The notes beneath the pieces are model-generated. The model was not told the DNA's origin. It did not search any database and saw only the letters and a list, made by a program, of their open reading frames with translations. Positions 25,454 to 33,071 of a stretch of DNA of 64,000 nt are shown piece by piece (within the stretch, counting starts at the first letter, position 1; every line of letters starts with the position of its first letter). The position numbers were made by a program, and so were the translations under genes. Source of the DNA: an uncultured Acetatifactor sp. (GTDB lineage Bacteria > Bacillota > Clostridia > Lachnospirales > Lachnospiraceae); the NCBI GenBank assembly GCA_910577235.1, contig CAJTMX010000008.1, forward strand, positions 53,055 to 117,054, written 5' to 3'.

Positions 25454-25786
25454 ATGGCAAATCCAGCATTGACTGAGGCTGTCTATTATATCCTGTTGTC
25501 CTTGATACAGCCTCTCCACGGATACGGCATTATGCAAAATGTGGAGCAGCTATCCAAAGGACGTGTGCGACTGGCCGCTGGCACACTTTACGGCGCCATC
25601 AACACATTGCTGGAAAAAGGCTGGATCACCGCCCTGCCGGGAGAAAAAGACAGCCGCAAAAAAGAGTATCAGATCACTGCCTCCGGCAGGAGGATACTGT
25701 GCAGCGAGCTTGTTCGTTTAACGGAGCTTGTAGAAAACGGAATCCATATTCTTAACTTCAACCCGAGAGAGGAGGGAAATCTATGA
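25454..25786 (+). CDS. PadR-family transcriptional regulator
   Basis: 110 residues from the ATG at 25454, which has AAGGAG upstream. Residues 1-80 form the winged helix, with LTEAVYYILLSLIQPLHGYG at the start and AAGTLYGAINTLLEKGWI in the recognition region. One C-terminal helix would mediate dimerisation. It usually represses its own operon until a ligand binds. It overlaps the DUF2812 gene by 4 bases (ATGA), an arrangement repeatedly seen for this pair. Confidence 0.92.
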   Translation: MANPALTEAVYYILLSLIQPLHGYGIMQNVEQLSKGRVRLAAGTLYGAINTLLEKGWITALPGEKDSRKKEYQITASGRRILCSELVRLTELVENGIHILNFNPREEGNL

Positions 25787-26325
25787 GAAAGATTATACGC
25801 AAGGTTTTTTGGGCATGGGATCAGGACAAGGAGGAAGAATGGCTGAACAGAATGGCCGCCAACGGACTTAGTCTGATCTCTGTGGGATTTATCTCCTATG
25901 AGTTTGAAGAGACTCTGCCTGGAGAGTACAAAATCAGGAAACAATTTATGGAACACTTCCGGAGTCACCCTGAGACGGAAAAGTATATTCGTTTTTTGGA
26001 GGAAACGGGAATACAACATGTGGGAACTTATACATTCCACAACTACTTCCGCAAAAAAACCTCGGACGGCGAATTTGAACTAATCTCAGACCTGAATTCC
26101 CGCATTAAAAATCTGACTATACTATGGAGAGTGCTTACTATTGGGAATATACCTGTTCTGCTAAACTGCTGCAATATGTTCAATATGTTTATAATGCTCC
26201 GACATCCTATCTTTCTAATCTACTACCTATTGTGCCTTACCATGGGAGTGTTGATTGCCATAGGCAGCATAAAAATATGGAAAGCCCGGAAAAAACTTAA
26301 GGAGGAACAACAGATTTATGATTGA
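25783..26325 (+). CDS. DUF2812 membrane protein, partner of PadR
   Basis: 180 residues. The N-terminal part is soluble and matches the DUF2812 pattern (KVFWAWDQDKEEEWLNRMAANGL). Two hydrophobic segments follow (about 115-135 and 137-160), then a basic tail. The function of DUF2812 proteins is unknown. They occur beside PadR regulators and may modulate them or sense the envelope. It starts inside the PadR stop codon and so is co-translated. Confidence 0.85.
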   Translation: MRKIIRKVFWAWDQDKEEEWLNRMAANGLSLISVGFISYEFEETLPGEYKIRKQFMEHFRSHPETEKYIRFLEETGIQHVGTYTFHNYFRKKTSDGEFELISDLNSRIKNLTILWRVLTIGNIPVLLNCCNMFNMFIMLRHPIFLIYYLLCLTMGVLIAIGSIKIWKARKKLKEEQQIYD

Positions 26326-26360
26326 AAGTATCTAATCTATTCTCTGGTGCTTAAAAGTAG

Positions 26361-26588
26361 TCACAAAAAGATTACGGTTCCTCCCAGGTCATGGCCGGAG
26401 CCGCCGAGGTCATCGCCTACGGCACGGCTGTGAAATCTAAATCGTAAGACATGCGGAACGCAAGTTTTGAGGAACCTCGAAACAGCATGTGCCCGGACAG
26501 CGTGCTGATGGGAGTCGGGACGTCAAAACGGCCTGACTCCCATCACCGGAAATGTGCGGTGGCAGGGCACATGCGGAACTCTAAATAG
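26361..26588 (+). mobile_element. Possible remnant of an IS200/IS605-type tnpB 3' end with structured RNA
   Basis: One frame stays open for 28 codons before a TAA (26445-26447) and then 46 more codons to a TAG (26586-26588). Its translation (SSQVMAGAAEVIAYG, then MRNASFEEPRNSM) looks like the low-complexity C-terminus of clostridial TnpB proteins; this is from memory, not a search. The same DNA folds strongly. GGTTCCTC (26376-26383) pairs with GAGGAACC (26469-26476). GCATGTGCCC (26485-26494) pairs with GGGCACATGC (26565-26574). TGATGGGAGTC (26506-26516) pairs with GACTCCCATCA (26535-26545). Alternatively it is a 5' UTR element of the following gene. Confidence 0.42.
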
Positions 26589-26601
26589 GAGGTAATATAT
26601 T

Positions 26602-27420
26602 ATGTTTGACAGTACAGTAATACCCCGTGTTCCGGCAGGCAATATCATTGGTATGATCTTTTCCCTTGTCATATCCGTGGGGCTGCCCATAGCTCTGTGT
26701 ATCATCGTGTGGAGAAAGACACGGGCCCGGATATCCGGTTTCTTTATCGGAGCGGCTACATTTGTCCTGTTCGTGTTGATCCTGGAACAGATCATGCACA
26801 CGGTGGTGCTGACGGCTACAGGTACGGCCATCACGGGCAATATTTGGCTCTATGCTCTGTACGGCGGACTGGCGGCAGGAGTCTTTGAGGAGACAGGGCG
26901 CTATCTGGCCATGAAATTGTGTATGAAAAAGACTCTGAATAAACAGAACGCCATAATGTATGGCGTGGGACATGGCGGTATAGAGGCGATGCTGCTGGTG
27001 GGAATGGCATGTATCAGCAATCTGCTGATCGCGGTGATGATCAACAGCGGTCAGGTTCCGGCGCTGCTGTCCATGAGCGGAGTGGACGAATCCACCTATC
27101 AGCTGGCTGTGGCGCAGATGACGGCTGTGAGCACCACTCCGGCATGGCAGTTTTATATGGCGGGGCTGGAGAGGATAGCGGCCATCATCTTCCATATTTC
27201 CGCCTCCTATCTGGTATATCTGGCGGTAAAGGAAAAAAAGCTGCCCTATTATCTGCTGGCCGTCCTGCTGCATTTCCTGCTGGATGCCATGGCGCTGATC
27301 CTCATGAAATATCTGTCTATCCTGGCAGTGGAATTGATCACGCTGCTGTTTTCCTGCGTATTGGGAGGGGTAGTGTGGAAGATGTACCACAATGGGTCTC
27401 GGGACGGAGCCGCCGCATAA
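26602..27420 (+). CDS. YhfC-family intramembrane metalloprotease-like protein
   Basis: 272 residues with about seven or eight membrane helices. FEETGRYLAMKL and GVGHGGIEAMLLVG supply a Glu-Glu-x-x-Arg and His-Gly-Gly-x-Glu pattern characteristic of the YhfC family. A late helix has LAVLLHFLLDAMAL, where a third metal ligand would sit. Substrates are unknown. A strong AGGAGG precedes the ATG. It follows directly on the possible tnpB remnant and precedes a hairpin. No partner gene is in the operon. Confidence 0.85.
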   Translation: MFDSTVIPRVPAGNIIGMIFSLVISVGLPIALCIIVWRKTRARISGFFIGAATFVLFVLILEQIMHTVVLTATGTAITGNIWLYALYGGLAAGVFEETGRYLAMKLCMKKTLNKQNAIMYGVGHGGIEAMLLVGMACISNLLIAVMINSGQVPALLSMSGVDESTYQLAVAQMTAVSTTPAWQFYMAGLERIAAIIFHISASYLVYLAVKEKKLPYYLLAVLLHFLLDAMALILMKYLSILAVELITLLFSCVLGGVVWKMYHNGSRDGAAA

Positions 27421-27433
27421 CGGGATTCACCAA

Positions 27434-27465
27434 AAATCGCTGAAGTCCCATGGCTTCAGCGATTT
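27434..27465 (+). terminator. Hairpin after the YhfC gene, probable terminator
   Basis: AAATCGCTGAAG (27434-27445) and CTTCAGCGATTT (27454-27465) form a perfect 12-base stem with an 8-base loop, 14 bases after the stop codon. The downstream T content is modest (TTTCTCAT), so termination may be partial. Confidence 0.6.
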
Positions 27466-27571
27466 CTCATAAGGAACGCTTGTTTAACTCCTTTTGCGCG
27501 CTACAATTTCTGTCTGTAACCTTCCAGGGAGATAAAAATTTGCAAATCCGCTGGTAAAATTCTGCCGGATG

Positions 27572-27580
27572 TGATAAACT
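27572..27580 (+). promoter_or_regulatory. Extended minus-10 box ahead of the ABC-F leader
   Basis: TG-A-TAAACT (27572-27580) has the extended minus-10 form; no good minus-35 box is seen. Transcription would start near 27587, about 290 bases before the ABC-F gene. That leaves room for the leader ORFs and attenuator described below. Confidence 0.45.
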
Positions 27581-27615
27581 AATAAAAATGATCGGAGAAA
27601 CAAGGAGGAGGAGCA

Positions 27616-27627
27616 ATGCGGAGATAA
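27616..27627 (+). CDS. Three-codon leader ORF (Met-Arg-Arg)
   Basis: ATG CGG AGA TAA at 27616-27627, preceded by an almost perfect AGGAGGAGGAG ribosome site. So strong a site on a three-codon ORF suggests that a ribosome stalling there controls the transcript, as known for leaders of ABC-F and macrolide-resistance genes. Confidence 0.5.
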   Translation: MRR

Positions 27628-27630
27628 TCT

Positions 27631-27735
27631 ATGAACAGTAACTACACAGGGACTTCAACATTGCGGCATATGGTTTTAGGCTGCGTTCTTTGTGTGACCG
27701 TTGGTAGATATCCGGTATTGCTTTATCCTGTATAA
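27631..27735 (+). CDS. Second leader ORF, 34 codons
   Basis: ATG at 27631, three bases after the stop of the Met-Arg-Arg ORF, runs to TAA at 27733-27735. It has no own ribosome site and would rely on re-initiation. It ends about 50 bases before the terminator hairpin. It could be a sensing leader or a chance frame. Confidence 0.35.
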   Translation: MNSNYTGTSTLRHMVLGCVLCVTVGRYPVLLYPV

Positions 27736-27783
27736 AGTCGCTTTGCGCCTGTACATGTTAAATGCGCCTACAGTCTACTTCTG

Positions 27784-27816
27784 CTTTCGGTTGCCCAATG
27801 GAACCGGAAGTTTTTT
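27784..27816 (+). terminator. Intrinsic attenuator in the ABC-F leader
   Basis: CTTTCGGTT (27784-27792) pairs with AACCGGAAG (27802-27810; one G-U pair) and is followed by six T (27811-27816). It lies 63 bases before the ABC-F start, inside the transcript, so the default outcome would be early termination. Confidence 0.78.
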
Positions 27817-27878
27817 ATTGCTATGCGGCAAATAAGTCCGGCTGTGTATGCGTAAAATTTTAACCGGGAGGTATATTC

Positions 27879-29417
27879 ATGTTACAGGTAAAAAAAATAA
27901 ATATATATCATAAAAAGGATCTGCGCCCTCTGGCAACAGACCTTTCCTTCACTATAAACGACGGGGACAGAGCCGCCATCATCGGCGAGGAGGGAAACGG
28001 CAAATCCACTCTGCTGAAATTGCTGTATGACCCCGCTCTGGTGGAGGATTACGCGGAGTTTGAGGGAGAGATCATCAAAAATAATTTGATATGCGGCTAT
28101 CTGCCCCAGGAACTGGCCGCGCCGGACCGGGCAAAAACGGTCTATGAGTTTCTGAGCGAGTTCCCCTCCTTTTTGGAGACGGACTATCGTGAACTGTCCT
28201 CTCTGGCAGGACAACTGGGCATTCCGGCGGATATGCTCTACAGCGACACCAGTATGGGGCGGCTCTCCGGCGGAGAAAAGATCAAGATCCAGCTGGTCCG
28301 CATCTTAAGTATGCGCCCAAGTCTGTTTTTGCTGGATGAGCCATCCAACGATATAGATATCGGCACTTTGGAGTGGCTGGAGAACTTTATAGCGGGCTGT
28401 TCCTTTCCGGTACTGTATATTTCTCACGATGAAACACTGCTGGAACACACCGCCAATATGATCCTGCATATGGAGCAGTTAAAACGTAAAACCGAGAGTC
28501 AGTGTACCGTGTTCCGTATGAATTACAGAGAATATGTAGAGACGCGGCAGGAGCAGCTGGCGCGGCAGGAGCGGCTGGCAAAAGAGGAAAAAGCCGCTTT
28601 TGACAAACAGCAGGAGAGATTTCGCAGAATCTACGAAAAGGTGGAATATCAGCAGGACATCATCACCAGGCAGAATCCCGGCAAAGCCGCGCTCCTCAAA
28701 AAGAAGATGCACTCTCTCAAATCCATGGAAAAGCGCATTGAGCACCAGGCGGAGGAGATGACGAAACGCCCCGACACCGAGGAGGCCATCTTTTTCCGTT
28801 TCGCCCAGGGGGAGGGGATTCCCTCCGGGAAATGGGTCATCGACTACCAGTTGCCGGAACTTACGGCGGGAGACAGGGTACTGGCCCGCGATATCCTGTT
28901 GCGGGTCAGAGGACCGGAAAAAGTCTGTATCATTGGGAAAAACGGCGTCGGCAAGACCACACTGCTGCGGACCGTGGCAAAGCTGCTGCTGGAGAGGACG
29001 GATATCCGGGCCGCCTATATGCCTCAGAATTACGAGGAATTGCTGGCCCTGGATCAGACGCCTGTGGAATACCTGTCCCAGACCTGGGACAAGGAGGAAA
29101 ATACCCGCATCCGCACGTATCTGGGCAGCATGAAGTATACGATACAGGAGATGGATCACACCATCCGCGATCTATCCGGCGGCCAAAAAGCCAAGCTCCT
29201 GCTGCTGAAAATGAGTATGGAACACCGCAATGTATTGATCCTGGACGAGCCCACACGCAATTTCTCCCCCCTTTCCGGACCGGTGATACGGCAATTGCTG
29301 CGGGATTTTCCGGGAGCCATCATCAGTGTATCCCATGACCGTAAATACATCCGGGAAGTATGCGGCCGGGTGCTGGAGCTGTGTCCCCATGGCCTGCGGG
29401 AGGTTGAAGATCTATAG
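27879..29417 (+). CDS. ABC-F ribosomal protection protein (Msr/Vga/Lsa/CplR-like)
   Basis: 512 residues with two ATPase domains and no membrane helix. Walker A motifs are GEEGNGKS (36-43) and GKNGVGKT. Signatures are LSGGEKIKIQL and LSGGQKAKLLL. Walker B motifs are LFLLDEPSNDID and VLILDEPTRNFSPLS; the degenerate second one is typical of antibiotic-resistance ABC-F proteins. The charged linker between domains (about residues 205-300) would reach the peptidyl-transferase centre. Such proteins displace lincosamides, pleuromutilins, streptogramins or macrolides from the ribosome. Which class this one handles cannot be told. The leader ORFs and attenuator upstream support inducible expression. 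It ends 6 bases into the opposing antiporter gene. Confidence 0.88.
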   Translation: MLQVKKINIYHKKDLRPLATDLSFTINDGDRAAIIGEEGNGKSTLLKLLYDPALVEDYAEFEGEIIKNNLICGYLPQELAAPDRAKTVYEFLSEFPSFLETDYRELSSLAGQLGIPADMLYSDTSMGRLSGGEKIKIQLVRILSMRPSLFLLDEPSNDIDIGTLEWLENFIAGCSFPVLYISHDETLLEHTANMILHMEQLKRKTESQCTVFRMNYREYVETRQEQLARQERLAKEEKAAFDKQQERFRRIYEKVEYQQDIITRQNPGKAALLKKKMHSLKSMEKRIEHQAEEMTKRPDTEEAIFFRFAQGEGIPSGKWVIDYQLPELTAGDRVLARDILLRVRGPEKVCIIGKNGVGKTTLLRTVAKLLLERTDIRAAYMPQNYEELLALDQTPVEYLSQTWDKEENTRIRTYLGSMKYTIQEMDHTIRDLSGGQKAKLLLLKMSMEHRNVLILDEPTRNFSPLSGPVIRQLLRDFPGAIISVSHDRKYIREVCGRVLELCPHGLREVEDL

Positions 29418-31574
29418 GAGCAGGATATACACCAGCGTCAAACCCAGACCCAGACAGAACAATAGCAGGCCAAAAGACAGGCTGCGGCGGATGATAAATC
29501 CGTCCTCCTTGAGCCGCATATGTTTCATTGCCAGCAAATGCACATACTCCCGCCGGGTGGGATGCCTGCGTTTCCAGGTACGGTTGCCCAGCCACTGGAC
29601 ACCGTTGAGCAGGTGTCCCAACGCCGCTGTCACCACATTTCCTTCCGTAAGTTCCCGGGGCAGCGGACTGTCCCGGTACAGGGTCTTTCGCAGCAGCACT
29701 ACCGTCAGATCCACGAAACTGTCCATGATCCTGCACAGTACACCGCAAAACAGGGGCAGCAGCGTGAGAAACAGCGGCCTGTACAGCATATCCTCCAGGT
29801 CCAGCCAGACGGGCCAGGGATTCACATAATCCGCGGGAATCCTCCATTTCAGGAATCCGCGGATGCCCCCCTGGCGGGCAACGGCCGCCGGGGCTTTCAT
29901 AAGCAGCCCCCTTATCACCGCAAGATACACCAAAATACCGATCCCTATGGAGACGGCCCCGCCGGACAGATTTTCCGGATTGAAATAGGCCACGGCCTCT
30001 CCTCCCCGTTTCACTCCCATAAAAGTCTGCCCCAACCGGGCCACCGGTTCCATGGTCAGTCCCGGTAACAGTCCCCAGAGCAGCAGAGCTGCGGCGCTGA
30101 AGGTCAGCGCGAAACCTGTGACGCGGTTCATGTAGGGCCTTTTCTCATCATAGGCTGCCTGTCTTAAGTCATCTCTGTTTTTTTCCATAAAGACCGCTAC
30201 AAACAGCTTGGCCATATAGGCAACAGTCAGCCCGCCGGATACCAAAAACAGCCATTCCACAGCTGTAAACAGCGTTCCGCCGCCGTATTCCAGGATGCTT
30301 TCATGGAGCAGCGTCTTGCTCACATACCCCGCAGACAGAGGCACGCCGCCGATAGCCAGCGCGCCGATCAAAAAGATCCCCTTCAGCAGCGGTTTCTTAC
30401 GCCCATACCCCCGGACCTTATTCAAGTCCAGCTCATGTATATTGAAAAAGATCACGCCCGCCGCCATAAACAGCACCAGCTTGATCAGGGAATGGTTTAT
30501 CATATGCAGCAGCGTCCCGTGAGCCGCCAGGGTATTCTCTTCCCCCAGCAGTCCCTGCATTCCCACGCCCACCAGGATAAAGCCGATCTGCGACATGGAG
30601 GAACATGCCAGAGTGCGTTTCAGATCCAGCGAAAACACAGCCAGCACCGCTCCCAGTGTCATGGTGACCACACCCAGAACCAGCATCAGCATTCCCCAGC
30701 CGCCGTCACCCGGGAACAGCCGGCAGCTCAGGATCAGCATTCCGTAGACTCCCGTCTTGGTCAGGATACCGGACAGCAGGGCGGAGGCAGGCGCAGGGGC
30801 CACCGGATGGGCTTTGGGCAGCCAGATATGCAGGGGAAAGGCCCCCGCTTTGGCCCCAAATCCCACCAGCATACAGGCTCCTGCGGCGTACAGCGCTCCC
30901 TTTTGCGCACAGCCATCCGCTGCCGCTCCCAGGGCACCTATCTCCAACGTACCCAATGTATGATACAGCATGAATATCCCCATCAGCATCACCATGCCGC
31001 CGGTCACAGCCACCGCCAGATAGGTTTCTGCCGCCCTCAGGGAGGGGGCGTTCTCCTCCTGGGCCACCCACACATAGGAGGTAAAGGACATGATCTCAAA
31101 AAACACAAATGTGGTCAGCAGATCCGCAGACAGAAATACGCCCATAACCGCCCCCAGAGTCCACAGCAAAAACAGATAAAAGCGGCTAACATGCCGGTGG
31201 CGGGCAAAGTATTCCCCCGACAGCAATGTGGTCATGGCCCACATAAACGTCGCCACCACCGCCAGGATCAGCCGCAGGCCGTCCATGCGAAAATGCAGGC
31301 CAAAGCCGCATACCGCCGGAACCGTATACTCCAATGCCAGCTCCGTCTCCTCATATAAATGCAGCAGCATGATACGGGAATTGTCATAAAACAGGACTGC
31401 CAGCAGCAGTGCCAACAGCAGCTCCGCCCCCACGGCACAGAGCGCCAGAGTGCGGCCCCCACGGGATATTCCCAACCCCTCCCGCTTTTTATCGCCTGCC
31501 AATCCCATCCAATATACGGCTACCCCCATCAGAAAGGGTAAAAAAACCAGCACAGCCAGAATCATATTAATCAT
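29412..31574 (-). CDS. NuoL/MrpA-like antiporter subunit (fourth antiporter-like subunit)
   Basis: 720 residues from the ATG at 31574, which overlaps the preceding stop (ATGA). About 14 helices of the proton-translocating antiporter family are followed by a C-terminal extension with two or three more helices. The conserved glutamate is in FEIMSFTSYVW and the lysine in GAKAGAFPLHIWLPKAHPVA, so ion translocation residues are kept. It is the last gene of the operon. Closest in design to HyfB/NuoL-like proteins of Mrp and hydrogenase complexes. It does not carry the whole MrpA arrangement, because the MrpB-like domain is a separate gene here. Confidence 0.85.
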   Translation of the reverse strand: MINMILAVLVFLPFLMGVAVYWMGLAGDKKREGLGISRGGRTLALCAVGAELLLALLLAVLFYDNSRIMLLHLYEETELALEYTVPAVCGFGLHFRMDGLRLILAVVATFMWAMTTLLSGEYFARHRHVSRFYLFLLWTLGAVMGVFLSADLLTTFVFFEIMSFTSYVWVAQEENAPSLRAAETYLAVAVTGGMVMLMGIFMLYHTLGTLEIGALGAAADGCAQKGALYAAGACMLVGFGAKAGAFPLHIWLPKAHPVAPAPASALLSGILTKTGVYGMLILSCRLFPGDGGWGMLMLVLGVVTMTLGAVLAVFSLDLKRTLACSSMSQIGFILVGVGMQGLLGEENTLAAHGTLLHMINHSLIKLVLFMAAGVIFFNIHELDLNKVRGYGRKKPLLKGIFLIGALAIGGVPLSAGYVSKTLLHESILEYGGGTLFTAVEWLFLVSGGLTVAYMAKLFVAVFMEKNRDDLRQAAYDEKRPYMNRVTGFALTFSAAALLLWGLLPGLTMEPVARLGQTFMGVKRGGEAVAYFNPENLSGGAVSIGIGILVYLAVIRGLLMKAPAAVARQGGIRGFLKWRIPADYVNPWPVWLDLEDMLYRPLFLTLLPLFCGVLCRIMDSFVDLTVVLLRKTLYRDSPLPRELTEGNVVTAALGHLLNGVQWLGNRTWKRRHPTRREYVHLLAMKHMRLKEDGFIIRRSLSFGLLLFCLGLGLTLVYILLL

Positions 31575-33055
31575 CCCACCTCCACCATTTCCGATGCCAC
31601 ATCCCGCAAAACCTCCAAAAAGGGCTGCGGGTGCAGGCCGAATATAACGATCACCACAACGAAGACCACCAGCGGCAACAGCATCATCCAACCCGGATCT
31701 TTTACGTCCGGCACAGTGGCATAGTCAAAATCCTTTCCCGGGAAAAAGGCTCTCACGGAGATAGTCAGCATATACACAGCCGTGAGCAGTGCCGACAGCA
31801 ACAGAGCGCCCACCCCGGCCCAGGCCAGGGGATCTCCACTGGCTTGGGCCGCCTGGGCCAGCTGCCATTTGCTGATAAAACCAGCCAGGCCCGGCACTCC
31901 CATCAGCGCCATACCGCATACGGTAAAGATGGCGAATACCCAGGGCATCTTCCGCCCAAGACCGTCCAGTTCATGCACATAGCTTTTTTCCGTCCTGTAG
32001 ATCACTGCCCCGGCGCAGAAAAAGGAACCTATCTTCATAAAGGAATGAAACAGCATATGGCACAGTGCCCCCATCAATCCCAGGGGTGTCATCAAAACCA
32101 CACCGAACAGGATATAGGACAGGTTGCTCACCGTGGACCATGCCAGCCGCCGTTTGAGATGGGTTTCCTTCAGCGCCCGGCTGCAGCCGTAAACGATGGT
32201 AAAGATCACCGGGATCATCACCACATCCTGTGCCCAGGTTCCTCTCAAAAGCCCTGTTCCGAAACTGTAATAGGTAACGCGCATAGTGGCAAAGGCCCCT
32301 GTGTTCACCACGGCTACCGCATGGAGCAGCGCCGTCACAGGCGTGGGCGCAACCCCGGCCCGGGGCAGCCAGCCCGAGAAAGGCCAGACGGCAGTCTTGA
32401 CGCCGAATCCCAGAAAGCACAGCACATACACAAACAGCATCAGATTGGTCTTGTCCCCTATTTTTTCCGGGTCCAGCACACCGCCGGGCACAAATGCGGA
32501 GGTGGTGCCATAGGACAGAATAAAGATCATGCCGATAAAGGCAAAGGCTGCGCCGCCGATCATATAGTACAGATAACTGCGGCTGGCCAGCACAGCCTCC
32601 CTGGTTCTGGTGTGCATGATAAGGGGCAGCGTCACCAGACTCATCATCTCAAAGAAAAAGTACATGGTGAGGATATTGTCGGCCATGGCGATCCCCAGCG
32701 TCACTCCATAGGTGATCACATAAAACATAAAGAAAGTCTTCTCGTTTTCCTCTTTTTTCATATATTCAAAGGAATACAGCACCGCCAAAGGCCAGAGCAC
32801 CGCCGCCATGGCGGCGAACACCCTGCCCATACCGTCCAGATGAAAGCTTACCCGCAGATTGCCGGTAAACCTAAACAGCACAAACGCCTCCTCCGGCTGG
32901 AAGAACAGCATGGTCATGACCAACAGAGAGTTGATCAATACCAACGCCTCTATATACCACAGCATCTCCCGCCTGTTACGGAAGGGGAGCATGGGTATCA
33001 GAATACCGCCCAGAACGGGCAGCAGCACCACCGCGATCATCACTGCAATATGCAT
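31571..33055 (-). CDS. NuoM/MrpD-like antiporter subunit (third)
   Basis: 494 residues from the ATG at 33055, behind GGGGGGAG. The earlier frame start at 33103 lies within the preceding gene. Fourteen or so helices. The key glutamate is in FFEMMSLVTLPLIMH and the lysine in GVKTAVWPFSGWLPRAGVAP, with the late lysine in HSFMKIGSFFCAGAV. It belongs to the proton-pumping subunit family shared by complex I, Mrp and membrane hydrogenases. It is the third of four paralogous genes in a row. Confidence 0.87.
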   Translation of the reverse strand: MHIAVMIAVVLLPVLGGILIPMLPFRNRREMLWYIEALVLINSLLVMTMLFFQPEEAFVLFRFTGNLRVSFHLDGMGRVFAAMAAVLWPLAVLYSFEYMKKEENEKTFFMFYVITYGVTLGIAMADNILTMYFFFEMMSLVTLPLIMHTRTREAVLASRSYLYYMIGGAAFAFIGMIFILSYGTTSAFVPGGVLDPEKIGDKTNLMLFVYVLCFLGFGVKTAVWPFSGWLPRAGVAPTPVTALLHAVAVVNTGAFATMRVTYYSFGTGLLRGTWAQDVVMIPVIFTIVYGCSRALKETHLKRRLAWSTVSNLSYILFGVVLMTPLGLMGALCHMLFHSFMKIGSFFCAGAVIYRTEKSYVHELDGLGRKMPWVFAIFTVCGMALMGVPGLAGFISKWQLAQAAQASGDPLAWAGVGALLLSALLTAVYMLTISVRAFFPGKDFDYATVPDVKDPGWMMLLPLVVFVVVIVIFGLHPQPFLEVLRDVASEMVEVG

Positions 33056-33071
33056 GTCTCTCCCCCCTCTC

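Noticed and set aside
26318..26335. Five-codon ORF after the DUF2812 gene
   Set aside because: The GGAGG is 12 bases from the ATG, and the frame overlaps the DUF2812 stop. Chance is the simpler explanation.
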